This document shows, one piece after another, positions 17,030-26,186 of a stretch of DNA of 64,000 nt (position 1 is its first letter; each line of letters begins with the position of its first letter). Source of the stretch: Rugamonas brunnea (GTDB lineage: Bacteria > Pseudomonadota > Gammaproteobacteria > Burkholderiales > Burkholderiaceae_D); assembly GCF_014042345.1 (NCBI RefSeq), contig NZ_JACEZT010000004.1:124001-188000 (forward strand), written 5' to 3'. The position numbers were made by a program, and so were the translations under genes. The notes beneath the pieces were generated by a model. The model had not been told where the DNA came from. It searched no databases and saw nothing but the letters and a program-made list of their open reading frames with translations.

Positions 17030-18169
17030 ATGAAACCGTTCGCGCTTGCCGTCTCGTTCGCCGCCGCGTCGCTGGCCAGTGGGCCGGTGTGGGCCGCCGG
17101 ACCGGATACGTCCACTTCTTCCCCCTTTGAAACCAACCGTACCGCACTGCCACCGGCGTTGCAGTGGAGTCCTTCAGCGCAATGGTTCGCCACCATGGAC
17201 CGCCAGGGAGCGATGCAGGAGCGCCAGGGCAACGGCATGTCGCTGAGCTACCTGGCCGACGGCAGCGCCGTGGCCGCGTCGCGGCGCGACGGGCGCGGCA
17301 CGGTGGTCGGTGTGGGCGCGGGCGGCATGAGCGGCCAGTTCTTCGGGCTCGAAGCGTCCGGCCTGACGCCGCTGGAAATCGCCGCCACCGACCGCTTCAA
17401 CGCGCCTTACTACGGCATGGTGCGCGACGCCAGCCATGCCGGCGTCAGCATCGTCGCCGGCGATGGCGGGCGGCTGCGTTTCGGCGCGCTGTCGGGCCAG
17501 GGCATGGTGCAGACCGACCCGTTCGGCCAGGCCATCAACGACCGCAGCAAGCGTTTCCTCAGCAGTGCGGAATTCGAGCAGAAGATGGGGCGGGCCGTGG
17601 GTATCGTCAGTGTGGGCGTGCTGCGCGAGAATGGCTCCATGCTGGGCAGCCAGCTGGTGCAGTCGCTGGCGTTCACCACCAATCCCACCACCACGTTCAC
17701 CTCGTTGTCGGTGGGCTACGCGCTGTCGCCGTCCAGTTCGCTGGTGGCCATGGCCTCGTCCGGCCGCACGGCCGGGCTGGGGACGACCGACAGCTTGCTG
17801 GCGCAGGTGTCGGAAGTGCGCACCGTGGCCTACAGCTTTGGTTACTCGGCCAAGCAATTGTGGCGCAAGGATGACCGTTTCGGCCTGACTTTCGCCATGC
17901 CGGCCAAGGTGCGTTCGGGCGTGCTGGCGCTGGGCGGGCCGGCCCTGCAATCGCCGCTGACGGGCGCGCTGGGCGATGTGACCCAGCCCCTGAACCTGCA
18001 TCCGACGGCCACCGAACGCGACCTGGAAATGACCTACAGCACGGGCGTGGGCTCGGATGCGCGCCAGGGACGGGTGACGGGGGCCATGATGTGGCGCGTC
18101 AATCCCGGCCACGACGCCACGGCCAAGCCGGACTGGATGCTGGGCGTGCGCTACGTGCGCGGCTTCTAG
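17030..18169 (+). CDS. exported beta-barrel protein resembling a stand-alone autotransporter domain
   Basis: Protein of 379 residues with a signal peptide (MKPFALAVSFAAASLASGPVWA). Most of the chain is alternating beta strand in the style of the C-terminal barrel of S8-type serine peptidase autotransporters: VVGVGAGGMSGQFFGLEASG, FNAPYYGMVRDASHAGVSIV, TTFTSLSVGYALSPSSSLVA, and a final strand LGVRYVRGF ending in phenylalanine, as outer-membrane barrels do. No peptidase domain precedes it. Probably an outer-membrane protein; the family resemblance is from memory and needs a profile search. A GAGAAG lies before the ATG. Confidence 0.6.
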   Translation: MKPFALAVSFAAASLASGPVWAAGPDTSTSSPFETNRTALPPALQWSPSAQWFATMDRQGAMQERQGNGMSLSYLADGSAVAASRRDGRGTVVGVGAGGMSGQFFGLEASGLTPLEIAATDRFNAPYYGMVRDASHAGVSIVAGDGGRLRFGALSGQGMVQTDPFGQAINDRSKRFLSSAEFEQKMGRAVGIVSVGVLRENGSMLGSQLVQSLAFTTNPTTTFTSLSVGYALSPSSSLVAMASSGRTAGLGTTDSLLAQVSEVRTVAYSFGYSAKQLWRKDDRFGLTFAMPAKVRSGVLALGGPALQSPLTGALGDVTQPLNLHPTATERDLEMTYSTGVGSDARQGRVTGAMMWRVNPGHDATAKPDWMLGVRYVRGF

Positions 18170-18176
18170 CGCACAG

Positions 18177-19574
18177 TCATCCTTTGGCGCCGGCGTGGGT
18201 CATGTCCAGCGGCACGATCCACTGGTCGAACTGCTCCGCCGTCACGTAGCCGAGGGCCAGCGCCGCTTGTCTGAGCGTGGTGCCTTCGTGCTGCGCCTGC
18301 TTGGCGATCTGCGCCGCGCGGTCGTAGCCGATGTGGGGCGTCAGCGCCGTCACCAGCATCAGCGAACGCTCCATCAGTTCGGCGATGCGCGGCCGGTTGG
18401 GCTCGATGCCGCGCGCGCAATGCAAATCAAAGCTGGCCATGCCGTCGGCCAGCAGGCGCGCGCTTTGCAGGAAGTTGTGCGCGATCAGCGGCTTGTACAC
18501 GTTCAGTTCGAAATTCCCTGACGCGCCACCGAGCGTGATCGCCACATCGTTGCCGAACACCTGGCAGCACAGCATGGTGACGGCTTCGCATTGGGTGGGA
18601 TTGACCTTGCCCGGCATGATGGAGCTGCCCGGCTCGTTTTCCGGGATGGTGATTTCGCCCAAGCCGGAGCGGGGGCCAGACGCCATCCAGCGCACGTCGT
18701 TGGCGATTTTCATCAACGCCGTGGCCAGCGTCTTGAGCGCGCCGTGGGCCGCCACCAGCGCCTCGTGGCCGGCCAGCGCGGCGAACTTGTTGTCGGCCGT
18801 GCGGAACGGCAAGCCCAGCGCCTGCTCCAGTTCGGCCGCGATGCGTACCGCGTACTCGGGATGGGCGTTCAGGCCCGTGCCCACGGCCGTGCCGCCGGCT
18901 GCCAGTTGCAGCAGGCCGGGCAGCGCGGCGTCGATCGCACGTCCGGCGTGATCGAGCTGCGCCACGTAGCCGGAGAATTCCTGGCCCAGCGTGAGCGGGG
19001 TGGCGTCCTGCAAGTGGGTGCGGCCGATCTTGACGATGCCGTCAAACTCGGCCGCCTTGGCATCCAGCGTGGCGCGCAGCAGTTGCAGGGCCGGTTGCAC
19101 GGTGTGCACCAGCGCCTGGGCCGCCGCCACGTGGATGGCCGTGGGGAAGATGTCGTTCGATGACTGGCCCCGGTTCACGTCGTCGTTCGGGTGCAGCAGG
19201 CGGTTTTCGCCGCGCTCGCCGCCCATCAGTTCCGAACCACGGTTGGCCAGCACTTCGTTCATGTTCATATTGGTCTGGGTGCCGGAGCCCGTCTGCCATA
19301 CGGCCAGCGGGAATTCGGCGCCATGGCGGCCGGCCAGCACTTCGTCGGCGGCGGCCACGATGGCGTCGGCCTTGACCGGCTCCAATTGGCCCAGCGCCAC
19401 GTTGACGCGGGCGGCGGCGCGCTTGACGCTGGCCAGCGCAGCGATCAGCTCGGGCGGCATGCGCTCGCTGGAAATGCGGAAATGTTCCAGCGAGCGCTGG
19501 GTCTGGGCGCCCCACAGCTGGCTGGCTGGCACCGCGATGGGGCCAAAGCTGTCGCGTTCGGTTCGGCTGTTCAT
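18177..19574 (-). CDS. fumC: class II fumarate hydratase
   Basis: TCA-cycle enzyme interconverting fumarate and malate, iron-free and oxygen-stable. Length is 465 residues, as expected for FumC. Motifs: [42 protein letters not shown] and the superfamily signature [15 protein letters not shown] with the catalytic serine in the mobile loop. Start taken at [11 protein letters not shown], preceded by GGAG; an ATG ten codons upstream is possible. Convergent with the barrel gene, leaving only a few bases between stops. Confidence 0.96.
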   Translation of the reverse strand: MNSRTERDSFGPIAVPASQLWGAQTQRSLEHFRISSERMPPELIAALASVKRAAARVNVALGQLEPVKADAIVAAADEVLAGRHGAEFPLAVWQTGSGTQTNMNMNEVLANRGSELMGGERGENRLLHPNDDVNRGQSSNDIFPTAIHVAAAQALVHTVQPALQLLRATLDAKAAEFDGIVKIGRTHLQDATPLTLGQEFSGYVAQLDHAGRAIDAALPGLLQLAAGGTAVGTGLNAHPEYAVRIAAELEQALGLPFRTADNKFAALAGHEALVAAHGALKTLATALMKIANDVRWMASGPRSGLGEITIPENEPGSSIMPGKVNPTQCEAVTMLCCQVFGNDVAITLGGASGNFELNVYKPLIAHNFLQSARLLADGMASFDLHCARGIEPNRPRIAELMERSLMLVTALTPHIGYDRAAQIAKQAQHEGTTLRQAALALGYVTAEQFDQWIVPLDMTHAGAKG

Positions 19575-19690
19575 GGCATGCGCTCCGGTTGGATGGGATG
19601 GCAAAAGTGTAGCGCGGAATGGGAAAATTGATGCAGGGCTACAAATCGGCGAATTTCAGCCGTTATAGTCATTACTCTTCAGCATAGGCC

Positions 19691-21004
19691 ATGACCGACT
19701 TGAACATGCAGCGCAAACCCCGACTCGTTTCCACCCTGTGCGCGCTCGCCTGTGCGGCGTCGCTGGCGCCGGCCATTCACGCGGCCGAACTGGGCGAGGC
19801 GAGCGTGCGCTCCTTCATTGGCCAGCAACTCGCGGCCGATATCGAGCTGGTGTCGCTCACGCCAGACGAGGTGACCGGCTTGCAGGTGCGGCTGGCGCCG
19901 GTTGATGTCTACCAGGGCGCCAGCATCACCATGAATCCGGCGCTGGCGACCATCCACCTGTCCGTGGTGCGGCGCGACCAGCGTCAGTTCCTGCACATCA
20001 CCACGCTCAAGCCTATCGACGCCAACTACGTCCACCTGTTCCTGGAGCTCGGTGTGCCGGGGCGCACCGATGTGCGCGCGGCCACGCTGTGGCTGCAACC
20101 CGATCCCCATCCCGCGCCACAGCCGGCGCCGGTGGTGGCGGCCGCCTCCGGTTCCGCCACCGCCACTGTCGCCCCCCAGTCTGCTGGCGCGGCGGTGACT
20201 GAGCTGGAGGCGGCGGCCGAAGCGTCGCTGCGGGCAGCCAGGGCGCGTGGCGCCCGCCCGGCCACGGCCGCTGGGGGGGCACCGGCACATCCGCCGCATC
20301 CGGCCGCCAGCGGCACCGGTGATGGTGGCGCAATGGTGGAGGCACCCACCGAACCGGCCAGGGCTTCTGGCGCCCGGCGCCGCGCGGCGCTTGTGCCGCC
20401 AGCGACGCAGGGACAGTCCGGGGCCGCCTGTGCGCCGCAGACTTCCCGCCTCAGCGCCCGCGAATGCGCGGCGCTCGATCATCGCAGCGCCGCCCTGACG
20501 GAAAAACTGGTGGCGCTGGAAGACAAGGTCAAAGTATTACAGACCGCGCTGGATAGCAAAGGCACTCCCGACAGCAAAGCAGCGATCGGCGGCAAGGCAG
20601 CAACCGAAGGCAAAGCGGTAAATGACGGCAAAGCAGGGGCCGACGGCAAAGCAGGGACCGACGGCAAACCGGCCTCCGACAACAAAGCGGCGGCCGATGG
20701 CAAACCGTTACGCGCCCATGTACCGCCCCGGGCCGGCGCCAGCCGTCCTGCATCGACCAGGCTCAAGTACAAGAAGGAGCCGCCGGTGGAAACGGGGCCG
20801 GACCTGACGACGATGCTGGCGGCCGGCGGCGCCGTGTTGCTGGCGCTGGCCGGCGGCGTGTATTACTGGATGCGCCGTCGCAAGCAGGGTGGGGAGGCGC
20901 GCGCGCCGCTGAAGATCTGGCAAGGCTGGCGCCGCAAGAAGGGCGAGGAAGCCGCCCCCGACGACGCACAGCCTGAAAAAGATGCTCTAAATCAAGCCGA
21001 ATAG
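19691..21004 (+). CDS. FimV-like protein with repeat region and membrane segment
   Basis: Protein of 437 residues. After a signal peptide (LCALACAASLAPAIHA) comes the FimV N-terminal domain: AELGEASVRSFIGQQLAADI, LHITTLKPIDANYVHLFLEL. There follows a low-complexity Ala/Pro stretch, a coiled segment (LTEKLVALEDKVKVLQTAL), about eight degenerate repeats of KA(x)DGKA (about 295-335), and a membrane helix (MLAAGGAVLLALAGGVYYWM) with a basic and acidic tail. It resembles the polar hub protein FimV/HubP but is shorter and shows no LysM motif. Start codon is uncertain between two ATGs 15 bases apart. Confidence 0.72.
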   Translation: MTDLNMQRKPRLVSTLCALACAASLAPAIHAAELGEASVRSFIGQQLAADIELVSLTPDEVTGLQVRLAPVDVYQGASITMNPALATIHLSVVRRDQRQFLHITTLKPIDANYVHLFLELGVPGRTDVRAATLWLQPDPHPAPQPAPVVAAASGSATATVAPQSAGAAVTELEAAAEASLRAARARGARPATAAGGAPAHPPHPAASGTGDGGAMVEAPTEPARASGARRRAALVPPATQGQSGAACAPQTSRLSARECAALDHRSAALTEKLVALEDKVKVLQTALDSKGTPDSKAAIGGKAATEGKAVNDGKAGADGKAGTDGKPASDNKAAADGKPLRAHVPPRAGASRPASTRLKYKKEPPVETGPDLTTMLAAGGAVLLALAGGVYYWMRRRKQGGEARAPLKIWQGWRRKKGEEAAPDDAQPEKDALNQAE

Positions 21005-21057
21005 CGAAAGTCAGCGCACGGTATGCATGCGTTGAAGAACTGGGCTATACTAAACCC

Positions 21058-21290
21058 GTAGTTTCAATACTACGAATAAACAGGCCATGATCTGGCGCAG
21101 TCACCAACGATAGTGTGGCGCGCACCCAGAATGAGCGTTGATGAAACGACTTGGCCTGGAAGCGGTCTGCGCGCCGACAATGCGTGCGCGGACTCCGGAT
21201 GCAACCGGAAGCGGGGCGACGCCAGGAGATACCTGGTGTTCGCTCTCCACCAATTCCCGAAAAAGCCCGGCTCGCTGCCGGGCTTTTTTA
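21058..21290 (+). ncRNA. candidate structured small RNA
   Basis: A -10 like TATACT (21046-21051) precedes and a perfect 12-base-stem terminator ends the segment. Inside are paired elements GTAGT/ACTAC, CAGGCCA (21081-21087) with TGGCCTG (21152-21158), GGCGCGCA (21117-21124) with TGCGCGCC (21168-21175), and CCAGG-AGATA-CCTGG near 21220. The second and third pairs cross, so they form either a pseudoknot or alternative folds. No match to 6S, 4.5S, RNase P or a known riboswitch was recognised. It could instead be the long 3' UTR of the FimV-like gene. Confidence 0.4.
21260..21289 (+). terminator. Rho-independent terminator
   Basis: Perfect 12-base inverted repeat AAAAAGCCCGGC / GCCGGGCTTTTT around TCGCT, followed by further T. 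It would end the FimV-like transcript or the candidate small RNA. A-run on the other arm allows bidirectional use. Confidence 0.9.
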
Positions 21291-21361
21291 CATCCGCCCG
21301 AAACAGGGCAGTTCGCCAATTCATTTGCCCATCCGGGACGTGCCCCGGATTCTTCGGCCAT

Positions 21362-21385
21362 AAAAAAAGCGCCCGCAGGCGCTTT
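21362..21385 (-). terminator. terminator of fliT
   Basis: Stem AAAGCGCC / GGCGCTTT around a 4-base loop, followed on the minus strand by a run of seven T. It lies about 22 bases after the fliT stop. Confidence 0.85.
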
Positions 21386-21407
21386 CTTCGATTCGGATGA
21401 GGGGCGC

Positions 21408-21692
21408 TTACTGGCGCGGGGCGCTCATGCCGGGCATCTGGTTCATCCATGGCTCGGTCACGTCGCGGATGGCGCGGTCGTTGGCCAGGATTTGCTTGAG
21501 CAGGTCGATCTTGCGTTGACGCGGGGCGCCGCTCAGGGCTGGCATGTCGCTGGCGGCCGGGCGGGCGGCGATCGCGCACTGGTCTTCCAGGCGGCTCAGG
21601 CTGTCCCAGTCGCTCACGCGGGCGGCGGCCACCATCTGGTTGCTCAGTCCGGCAATATTTTCGTACATCGAGAGGACTTCGGAGGAGGTCAT
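21408..21692 (-). CDS. fliT: FliT-like flagellar chaperone
   Basis: Protein of 94 residues beginning MTSSEVLSMYENIAGLSNQM, followed by ARVSDWDSLSRLEDQC, RQRKIDLLKQILANDRAIRD and LTEPW-like VTEPWMNQM. This is the layout of betaproteobacterial FliT, a small helical chaperone for the filament cap FliD that also checks FlhDC in enterobacteria. It is isolated: no other flagellar gene lies near, although fliT usually follows fliD-fliS. The promoter upstream at 21735-21761 looks FliA-dependent, supporting a flagellar role. Confidence 0.75.
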   Translation of the reverse strand: MTSSEVLSMYENIAGLSNQMVAAARVSDWDSLSRLEDQCAIAARPAASDMPALSGAPRQRKIDLLKQILANDRAIRDVTEPWMNQMPGMSAPRQ

Positions 21693-21734
21693 GGCGCGCC
21701 CTGAAAAGTGGAAAAAGACTACCGCTTGTCTGGG

Positions 21735-21761
21735 GTAACGTCGTCTGCGGGAAGAACTTTA
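21735..21761 (-). promoter_or_regulatory. FliA (sigma-28) type promoter of fliT
   Basis: On the minus strand, TAAAGTTC (21761-21754), an 11-base spacer, then GACGTTAC (21742-21735). The -35 matches sigma-28 consensus at seven of eight positions and the spacing is exact. The -10 ends about 42 bases before the fliT start codon. The same -35 octamer occurs before the YjfB gene at 12862. Confidence 0.55.
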
Positions 21762-21825
21762 GGGTTTTTCGAAAATATTTTGCGAAAAATCGAAAATATT
21801 TTTGAAAGCGGGGGCGGCCCCTATG

Positions 21826-21862
21826 AAAAACGGCCGCCTGCCCAAAAATTGGGCGGCGGCCG
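21826..21862 (-). terminator. terminator of the HDOD gene
   Basis: GC-rich hairpin with arms GGCCGCCGCCCAA and a near-complement, ending on the minus strand in CGTTTTTC. It lies about 57 bases after the HDOD stop. An AT-rich segment with ATATCAG/CTGATAT symmetry lies between. Confidence 0.7.
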
Positions 21863-21918
21863 CGTGCGAATTCGATATCAGTCTGATATTAAATTCGATA
21901 TTAATTTTTCCAGATTGA

Positions 21919-22746
21919 TTATTTAATCAGTTCCTCCAGGCCCGCGCTCAGCTCATCCGGTGGCGGCATCTTGTCGATCAGGTCGCCGTCGTCCAGCCCC
22001 AGCGCTTCGGCCATTTCGGTTGGGTAGCAGGCGGCGATCTCGTCTTCGCTCAGTTTGTTCTGCTCGACGCGGGCGCGCCAGGCGGCCAGGTTGACGACGG
22101 CAGCCAGGCGGTTGGGCGGCGTGTGGTTGAGCGGGTCGGGGAAGGCGCTGATGGTTTCCGAGAACGTGGCCGGGAACTTCCAGCGGCGGGCCAGCTCCGC
22201 GCCCACATTGGCGAAGGTGTAGCCCAGCGAGGCCTGTTCCGCGTCCAGGCGGCGCGCGTCCATCGGACCTGCCACCTTGTCCAGTGCCAGCGCCTGTTCC
22301 GGCATGGCCGAGTGGATCACCAGCTGGCCGATGGCGTGCATCATGCCGATGGTGAAGGCGAGGTCGGTGTTTTCGCCCGTTTGCTTGGCGATCCACTTGG
22401 CCGACACGGCCGTGTGAAGGCTGTAGCGCCAGAATTGTTTGAGGTCCAGGCCCGGCACGGTCTTGAACCCGCTCACCAGGCCGGAGCTGATGACCAGCGT
22501 GCGCACGGTCACGAAGCCCAGCATCAGCACCGCGTCTTCCACCGTGCCGATGCTGCGCGACACGTGGTAGTAGGCGGAGTTGGCCAGACGCAGCAGCTTG
22601 GCGCTCAGTACCGGATCCGTGGACAATTTTTTCGCGATCTCTTCGGTCGAGACGCTGGCCTTGTCAAAACTGCTGATCAGCTCTTCCACGACCTTCGGCG
22701 CGGTAGGCAACGCAGTCGGATTCTGGAACAGGGCATCAAGCTTCAT
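21919..22746 (-). CDS. HDOD domain signalling protein
   Basis: Protein of 275 residues consisting of one HDOD domain (about 10-210): LPTAPKVVEELI, ISTDP-like LSTDPVLSAKLLRLANSAYY, IGTVEDAVLMLGFVTVRTLV, WRYSLHTAVSAKWIAKQTG, AFTIGMMHAIGQLVIH. HDOD proteins lack HD-phosphohydrolase catalytic residues and take part in signalling, chemotaxis and motility regulation. GAGGAGAAG precedes the ATG. No output domain is attached. Its closeness to fliT may be meaningful but is not proof. Confidence 0.9.
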   Translation of the reverse strand: MKLDALFQNPTALPTAPKVVEELISSFDKASVSTEEIAKKLSTDPVLSAKLLRLANSAYYHVSRSIGTVEDAVLMLGFVTVRTLVISSGLVSGFKTVPGLDLKQFWRYSLHTAVSAKWIAKQTGENTDLAFTIGMMHAIGQLVIHSAMPEQALALDKVAGPMDARRLDAEQASLGYTFANVGAELARRWKFPATFSETISAFPDPLNHTPPNRLAAVVNLAAWRARVEQNKLSEDEIAACYPTEMAEALGLDDGDLIDKMPPPDELSAGLEELIK

Positions 22747-22993
22747 TTTCTTCTCCTCGTTGGTTTCGCGTTGCTGTCAGTGAACTATATAGCGATTCCC
22801 GCGATCAAAAAAGACATTTTGATGCTCTGGCGTATCTTTTCTGCCGATGGCGGAGGGTGGTGTTTTTTTACCATCCATGCCGGCGATCCTGCAGTTCGTC
22901 GCATCGCGCGCATGCGCGGGCCGGGTTGGCGCTACAGTGCACGCTGGCCCATCACGCCAATCCCACATCCAGATCCACGATAAAAGGACAACC

Positions 22994-25111
22994 ATGCAAG
23001 CTCACTCCCGACCGCTGCACCGCGCCGCCCGCAAGACCGCCCTCAGCCTGGCCGTGCTTGGCGCCACCTTGGGTGCCACGTTCTGCGCCACCTTCGCGCA
23101 GGCCCAGGCCCACGCCGCACCGGACGACACGGCGCCGGTCGCCGCAACGGCCATCAACGCCAACGGCGCCACCGCCGCCGCCACCGCCACGCTGCCCGGC
23201 GACGACTTCTTCGATTACGTCAACGGCGATTGGCTCAAGTCGGTTGAGATCCCGGCCGACCGCAGCAGCTGGGGCGTGGCGGCGAAGCTGGTGGAGGACA
23301 CCAATGCGCGCATCGTCAAGCTGATCGAAGGACTGGCCGCCGATCCGGCCGCCAGCGCCGAAGCGAAAAAAATCGTGGCCTACTACAACACCTTCATGGA
23401 TGAGGCCGGCATTGAGGCGCGCGGCCTGGCGCCGCTGCAAGCCCAGCTCAAGGACATCGCCGCCATCAAGGACAAGGCCGCCCTTACGCGTGCGCTGGGC
23501 GCCACGCTGCGGGCCGACGTCGATCCGCTCAACGCCACCAACTTCTTCACCGAGAACCTGTTCGGCCTGTGGGTGGCCCAGGGCCTGACGGACGCCACCC
23601 ACTACACGCCTTACCTGCTGCAAGGCGGCCTGGGCATGCCCGACCGCGCCTACTACCTGGACGATACGCCATCGATGGCGGCCCTGCGCGGCAAATACCT
23701 GGCCCACATCGCCGCCACCTTCCGCCTGGCCGGCGTGGACGACGCGGACGCCCGCGCGGCCCGTGTGTTCGACCTGGAACGCCAGATCGCCCAGTCGCAC
23801 GCCAACCGCGAGGACTCGGCCGACGTCCTGAAAGCGAACAACCAGTGGCAAGTGGCTGACTTCGCACGCAAGGCGCCGGGCATGGACTGGAAGGCGTATT
23901 TCCAGAGCGCCGGGCTGGCAGGCCAGCGCAAGTTCATCGTCTGGCATCCAAGCGCCATCACCGGCGCGGCCAAGCTGGTGCAGACCATGCCGCTGGAAAC
24001 GTGGAAGGATTTCCTCGCCTTCCACCGCATCAACCACGCGTACAGCGCCTTGCCCAAGGCCCTGGCCGACCAGCATTTCGATTTCTACGGCCGCACCCTG
24101 AACGGCACGCCGCAGCAGGCCGTGCGCTGGAAGCGTAGCCTGGCCGCCGTCAACGCGGCCATGCCCGATGCGCTGGGCAAGATTTATGTGGCCAAGTATT
24201 TCCCGCCCGAATCCAAGCAGCGCCTGCAGCAGATGGTGGTCAAGATCGTGGATGCTTTCCACGCCCGCATTGACCAGCTCGACTGGATGGCCCCCGCCAC
24301 CAAGCAGGAAGCGCACGCCAAGCTCAAGACGCTGTACGTGGGCGTCGGCTATCCGGAAAAATGGGCCAGCTATGACGGCCTGCAAGTGACGCCGGGCGAT
24401 GCGCTGGGCAATCTGCAGCGCGCTGAACAGGCGGAAACGCGCCGCCAGATCGCCAAGCTCAAGCAGCCAGTGGACCGCGCTGAATGGTGTATGCCGGCCC
24501 AGCTCGTCAATGCCGTCAACATGCCGATGCAGAACGCGATCAACTTCCCCGCCGCCATCCTGCAGCCGCCATACTTCGACCCGAACGCCAGCGACGCCAT
24601 GAACTACGGTGGCATCGGCGCCACCATCGGCCACGAGATCAGCCACAGCTTCGACGACCAGGGCGCGCAGTTCGATTCCAAGGGCTTGCTGCGCGACTGG
24701 TGGACGGCCGCTGATGGCGCCCACTTCAAGCAGGCCTCGTCGGCCTTGGCGGCCCAGTACTCGGCCTACAAGCCATTCCCCGACCTGGCCATCAACGGCC
24801 AGCAGACGCTGAGCGAGAACCTGGCCGACCTGGCTGGCCTGGCGGCGGCCCATGATGCCTACCGCGCCTCGCTGGCCGGCAAGGCGCCCGTGGCCGATGC
24901 CGACCAGCAGTTCTTCACCGGCTACGCGATGAGCTGGCGCGAGAAGGCGCGCGACGCCGCCCTGCGCCGCGCGATCCTGACCGACGGCCACGCGCCGGAC
25001 AAGTGGCGCACCGCCACCGTACGGAACATGGACGCGTGGTACAAGGCCTTCAACGTGCAGCCGGGCCAGACGCTGTACCTGGCGCCGGAACAGCGGGTCA
25101 GGGTCTGGTAA
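22994..25111 (+). CDS. M13 family (neprilysin/PepO-like) zinc metallopeptidase
   Basis: Exported endopeptidase of 705 residues. AAAAGGA precedes the ATG. A signal sequence (LSLAVLGATLGATFCATFAQAQA) is followed by the M13 N-terminal domain (PGDDFFDYVNGDWLKSVEIP) and the C-terminal peptidase domain with NAINFPAAILQPPYF, the zinc motif HEISH at 547-551 and the third-ligand region ENLADLAGLAAA. Length suits bacterial M13 enzymes, which cleave short peptides in the periplasm. Physiological substrate unknown. Confidence 0.93.
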   Translation: MQAHSRPLHRAARKTALSLAVLGATLGATFCATFAQAQAHAAPDDTAPVAATAINANGATAAATATLPGDDFFDYVNGDWLKSVEIPADRSSWGVAAKLVEDTNARIVKLIEGLAADPAASAEAKKIVAYYNTFMDEAGIEARGLAPLQAQLKDIAAIKDKAALTRALGATLRADVDPLNATNFFTENLFGLWVAQGLTDATHYTPYLLQGGLGMPDRAYYLDDTPSMAALRGKYLAHIAATFRLAGVDDADARAARVFDLERQIAQSHANREDSADVLKANNQWQVADFARKAPGMDWKAYFQSAGLAGQRKFIVWHPSAITGAAKLVQTMPLETWKDFLAFHRINHAYSALPKALADQHFDFYGRTLNGTPQQAVRWKRSLAAVNAAMPDALGKIYVAKYFPPESKQRLQQMVVKIVDAFHARIDQLDWMAPATKQEAHAKLKTLYVGVGYPEKWASYDGLQVTPGDALGNLQRAEQAETRRQIAKLKQPVDRAEWCMPAQLVNAVNMPMQNAINFPAAILQPPYFDPNASDAMNYGGIGATIGHEISHSFDDQGAQFDSKGLLRDWWTAADGAHFKQASSALAAQYSAYKPFPDLAINGQQTLSENLADLAGLAAAHDAYRASLAGKAPVADADQQFFTGYAMSWREKARDAALRRAILTDGHAPDKWRTATVRNMDAWYKAFNVQPGQTLYLAPEQRVRVW

Positions 25112-25163
25112 AGTAGCAGGGCAGGGCGCCACGCGGTGTGGCGCCCGCAGCGACGGGGACGGC

Positions 25164-25805
25164 ATGGAAGACGAAGCGGCGCGGCGCGCGCAACTGGAGC
25201 AGATCACGCAGCGCACGCTGGCGCATTACGAGCGCACGGCCGAGCAGTTCTTCGCCGGCACGATAGACCACGATGTCAGCCAGAATATCGACGCGCTGCT
25301 GCGCGCCATCGCCGCCCCTGCGCCGTTGCGCATCCTCGACCTCGGCTGTGGTCCGGGGCGCGACCTCAAGGCTTTTACCGAACTGGGCCATGAAGCCATC
25401 GGCATCGATGGCTGTCCCCGCTTCGCCGAGATGGCGCGCGCGTGGAGCGGCTGCACCGTATGGCAGCAGGATTTTCTCGCGCTCGATCTGCCGGCCGGCT
25501 ATTTCGATGGCGTGTATGCCAACGCCTCCTTGTTCCATGTGCCCAGTGCGGCCTTGCCGTCCGTGCTGCGCACGCTGCGCGCCGCGCTCAAACCGGGCGG
25601 CGTGCTGTTCAGTTCCAACCCGCGCGGCCACAACGAGGAGGGCTGGAACGGTCCCCGCTACGGCAGCTACTATGATTACCCCACCTGGGAACGGCACCTG
25701 ACGGCGGCTGGCTTCCTTCCTGTCGAACACTACTACCGCCCGCCCGGGTTGCCGCGCGCGCAGCAGCCCTGGCTGGCCAGCGTGTGGCGCAATCCGGGGC
25801 CTTGA
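25164..25805 (+). CDS. class I SAM-dependent methyltransferase
   Basis: Soluble protein of 213 residues. Motif I is LRILDLGCGPGRDLKAF (about 55-71), followed by an acidic strand end (GIDGCPRFAEMARAW), WQQDFLALDLPAGYFDGVYA as motif IV region and ALKPGGVLFSSNPRGHNEE. This is the general methyltransferase_11/25 pattern without a clear substrate clue. It follows the M13 peptidase by about 50 bases on the same strand and might be read through with it. Confidence 0.88.
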   Translation: MEDEAARRAQLEQITQRTLAHYERTAEQFFAGTIDHDVSQNIDALLRAIAAPAPLRILDLGCGPGRDLKAFTELGHEAIGIDGCPRFAEMARAWSGCTVWQQDFLALDLPAGYFDGVYANASLFHVPSAALPSVLRTLRAALKPGGVLFSSNPRGHNEEGWNGPRYGSYYDYPTWERHLTAAGFLPVEHYYRPPGLPRAQQPWLASVWRNPGP

Positions 25806-25923
25806 GGAATTGCCTGTTTTTGTACGCCAGCGCACGGAGTGGCCCGTATAGCGGGCATAGCATGGGGACCGCGAATACACGGACACGTGTGTTTCGCTCC
25901 CATCCACAACCAAGGAGTGCACG

Positions 25924-26121
25924 ATGAACAAGGACCAGGTCAAAGGGAAAGCCAAGGAAGTCGGTGGCAAAATCCAGCAGGAGGCCGGCAAGCTGGTCGG
26001 CAGTACCCAGCAACAAGTCAAAGGCTTGAACAAACAGGCCGAAGGCAAGCTGGAAAAAACGATGGGTGATGCCCGCCAGGCGGCGGAAGACATGGTGAAG
26101 GACCGCGGCAACCGCCAGTAA
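25924..26121 (+). CDS. CsbD family stress protein
   Basis: Protein of 65 residues, MNKDQVKGKAKEVGGKIQQ followed by AGKLVGSTQQQVKGLNKQAEGK, the repeat-like hydrophilic pattern of CsbD proteins, which are general-stress proteins of unknown mechanism. AAGGAG lies before the ATG. The gene stands alone behind a spacer of about 118 bases likely to hold its promoter. Confidence 0.92.
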   Translation: MNKDQVKGKAKEVGGKIQQEAGKLVGSTQQQVKGLNKQAEGKLEKTMGDARQAAEDMVKDRGNRQ

Positions 26122-26136
26122 GCTTGGCTCCCGCAT

Positions 26137-26163
26137 AGAAAAACAGCCGCGCTTGCGGCTGTT
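26137..26163 (-). terminator. terminator between csbD and hcp
   Basis: Perfect 9-base stem AACAGCCGC / GCGGCTGTT around GCTT. On the minus strand it is followed by TTTTTC, so it ends the hcp transcript; on the plus strand it may also stop csbD, though without a T run. Confidence 0.8.
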
Positions 26164-26186
26164 CGCACATCAGGACAGGCCGCGCG

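Larger units (their letters stand above)
21005..21407. other. gene-free interval with structured RNA candidate and two terminators
   Basis: About 400 bases between the FimV-like gene and fliT. It contains TATACT at 21046-21051, a run of potential stems (see 21058-21290), a strong terminator at 21260-21289 and the fliT terminator at 21362-21385. Short open frames here overlap those structures and are not credible genes. Confidence 0.6.

Noticed and set aside
21058..21290. 6S RNA or 4.5S RNA
   Set aside because: No closing stem between the ends or 6S-like bubble, and the 4.5S core loop sequence is missing.
22952..25216. 754-residue open frame on the minus strand
   Set aside because: Antisense to the M13 peptidase, which has a signal peptide, zinc motif and ribosome site; this is a GC-rich shadow.
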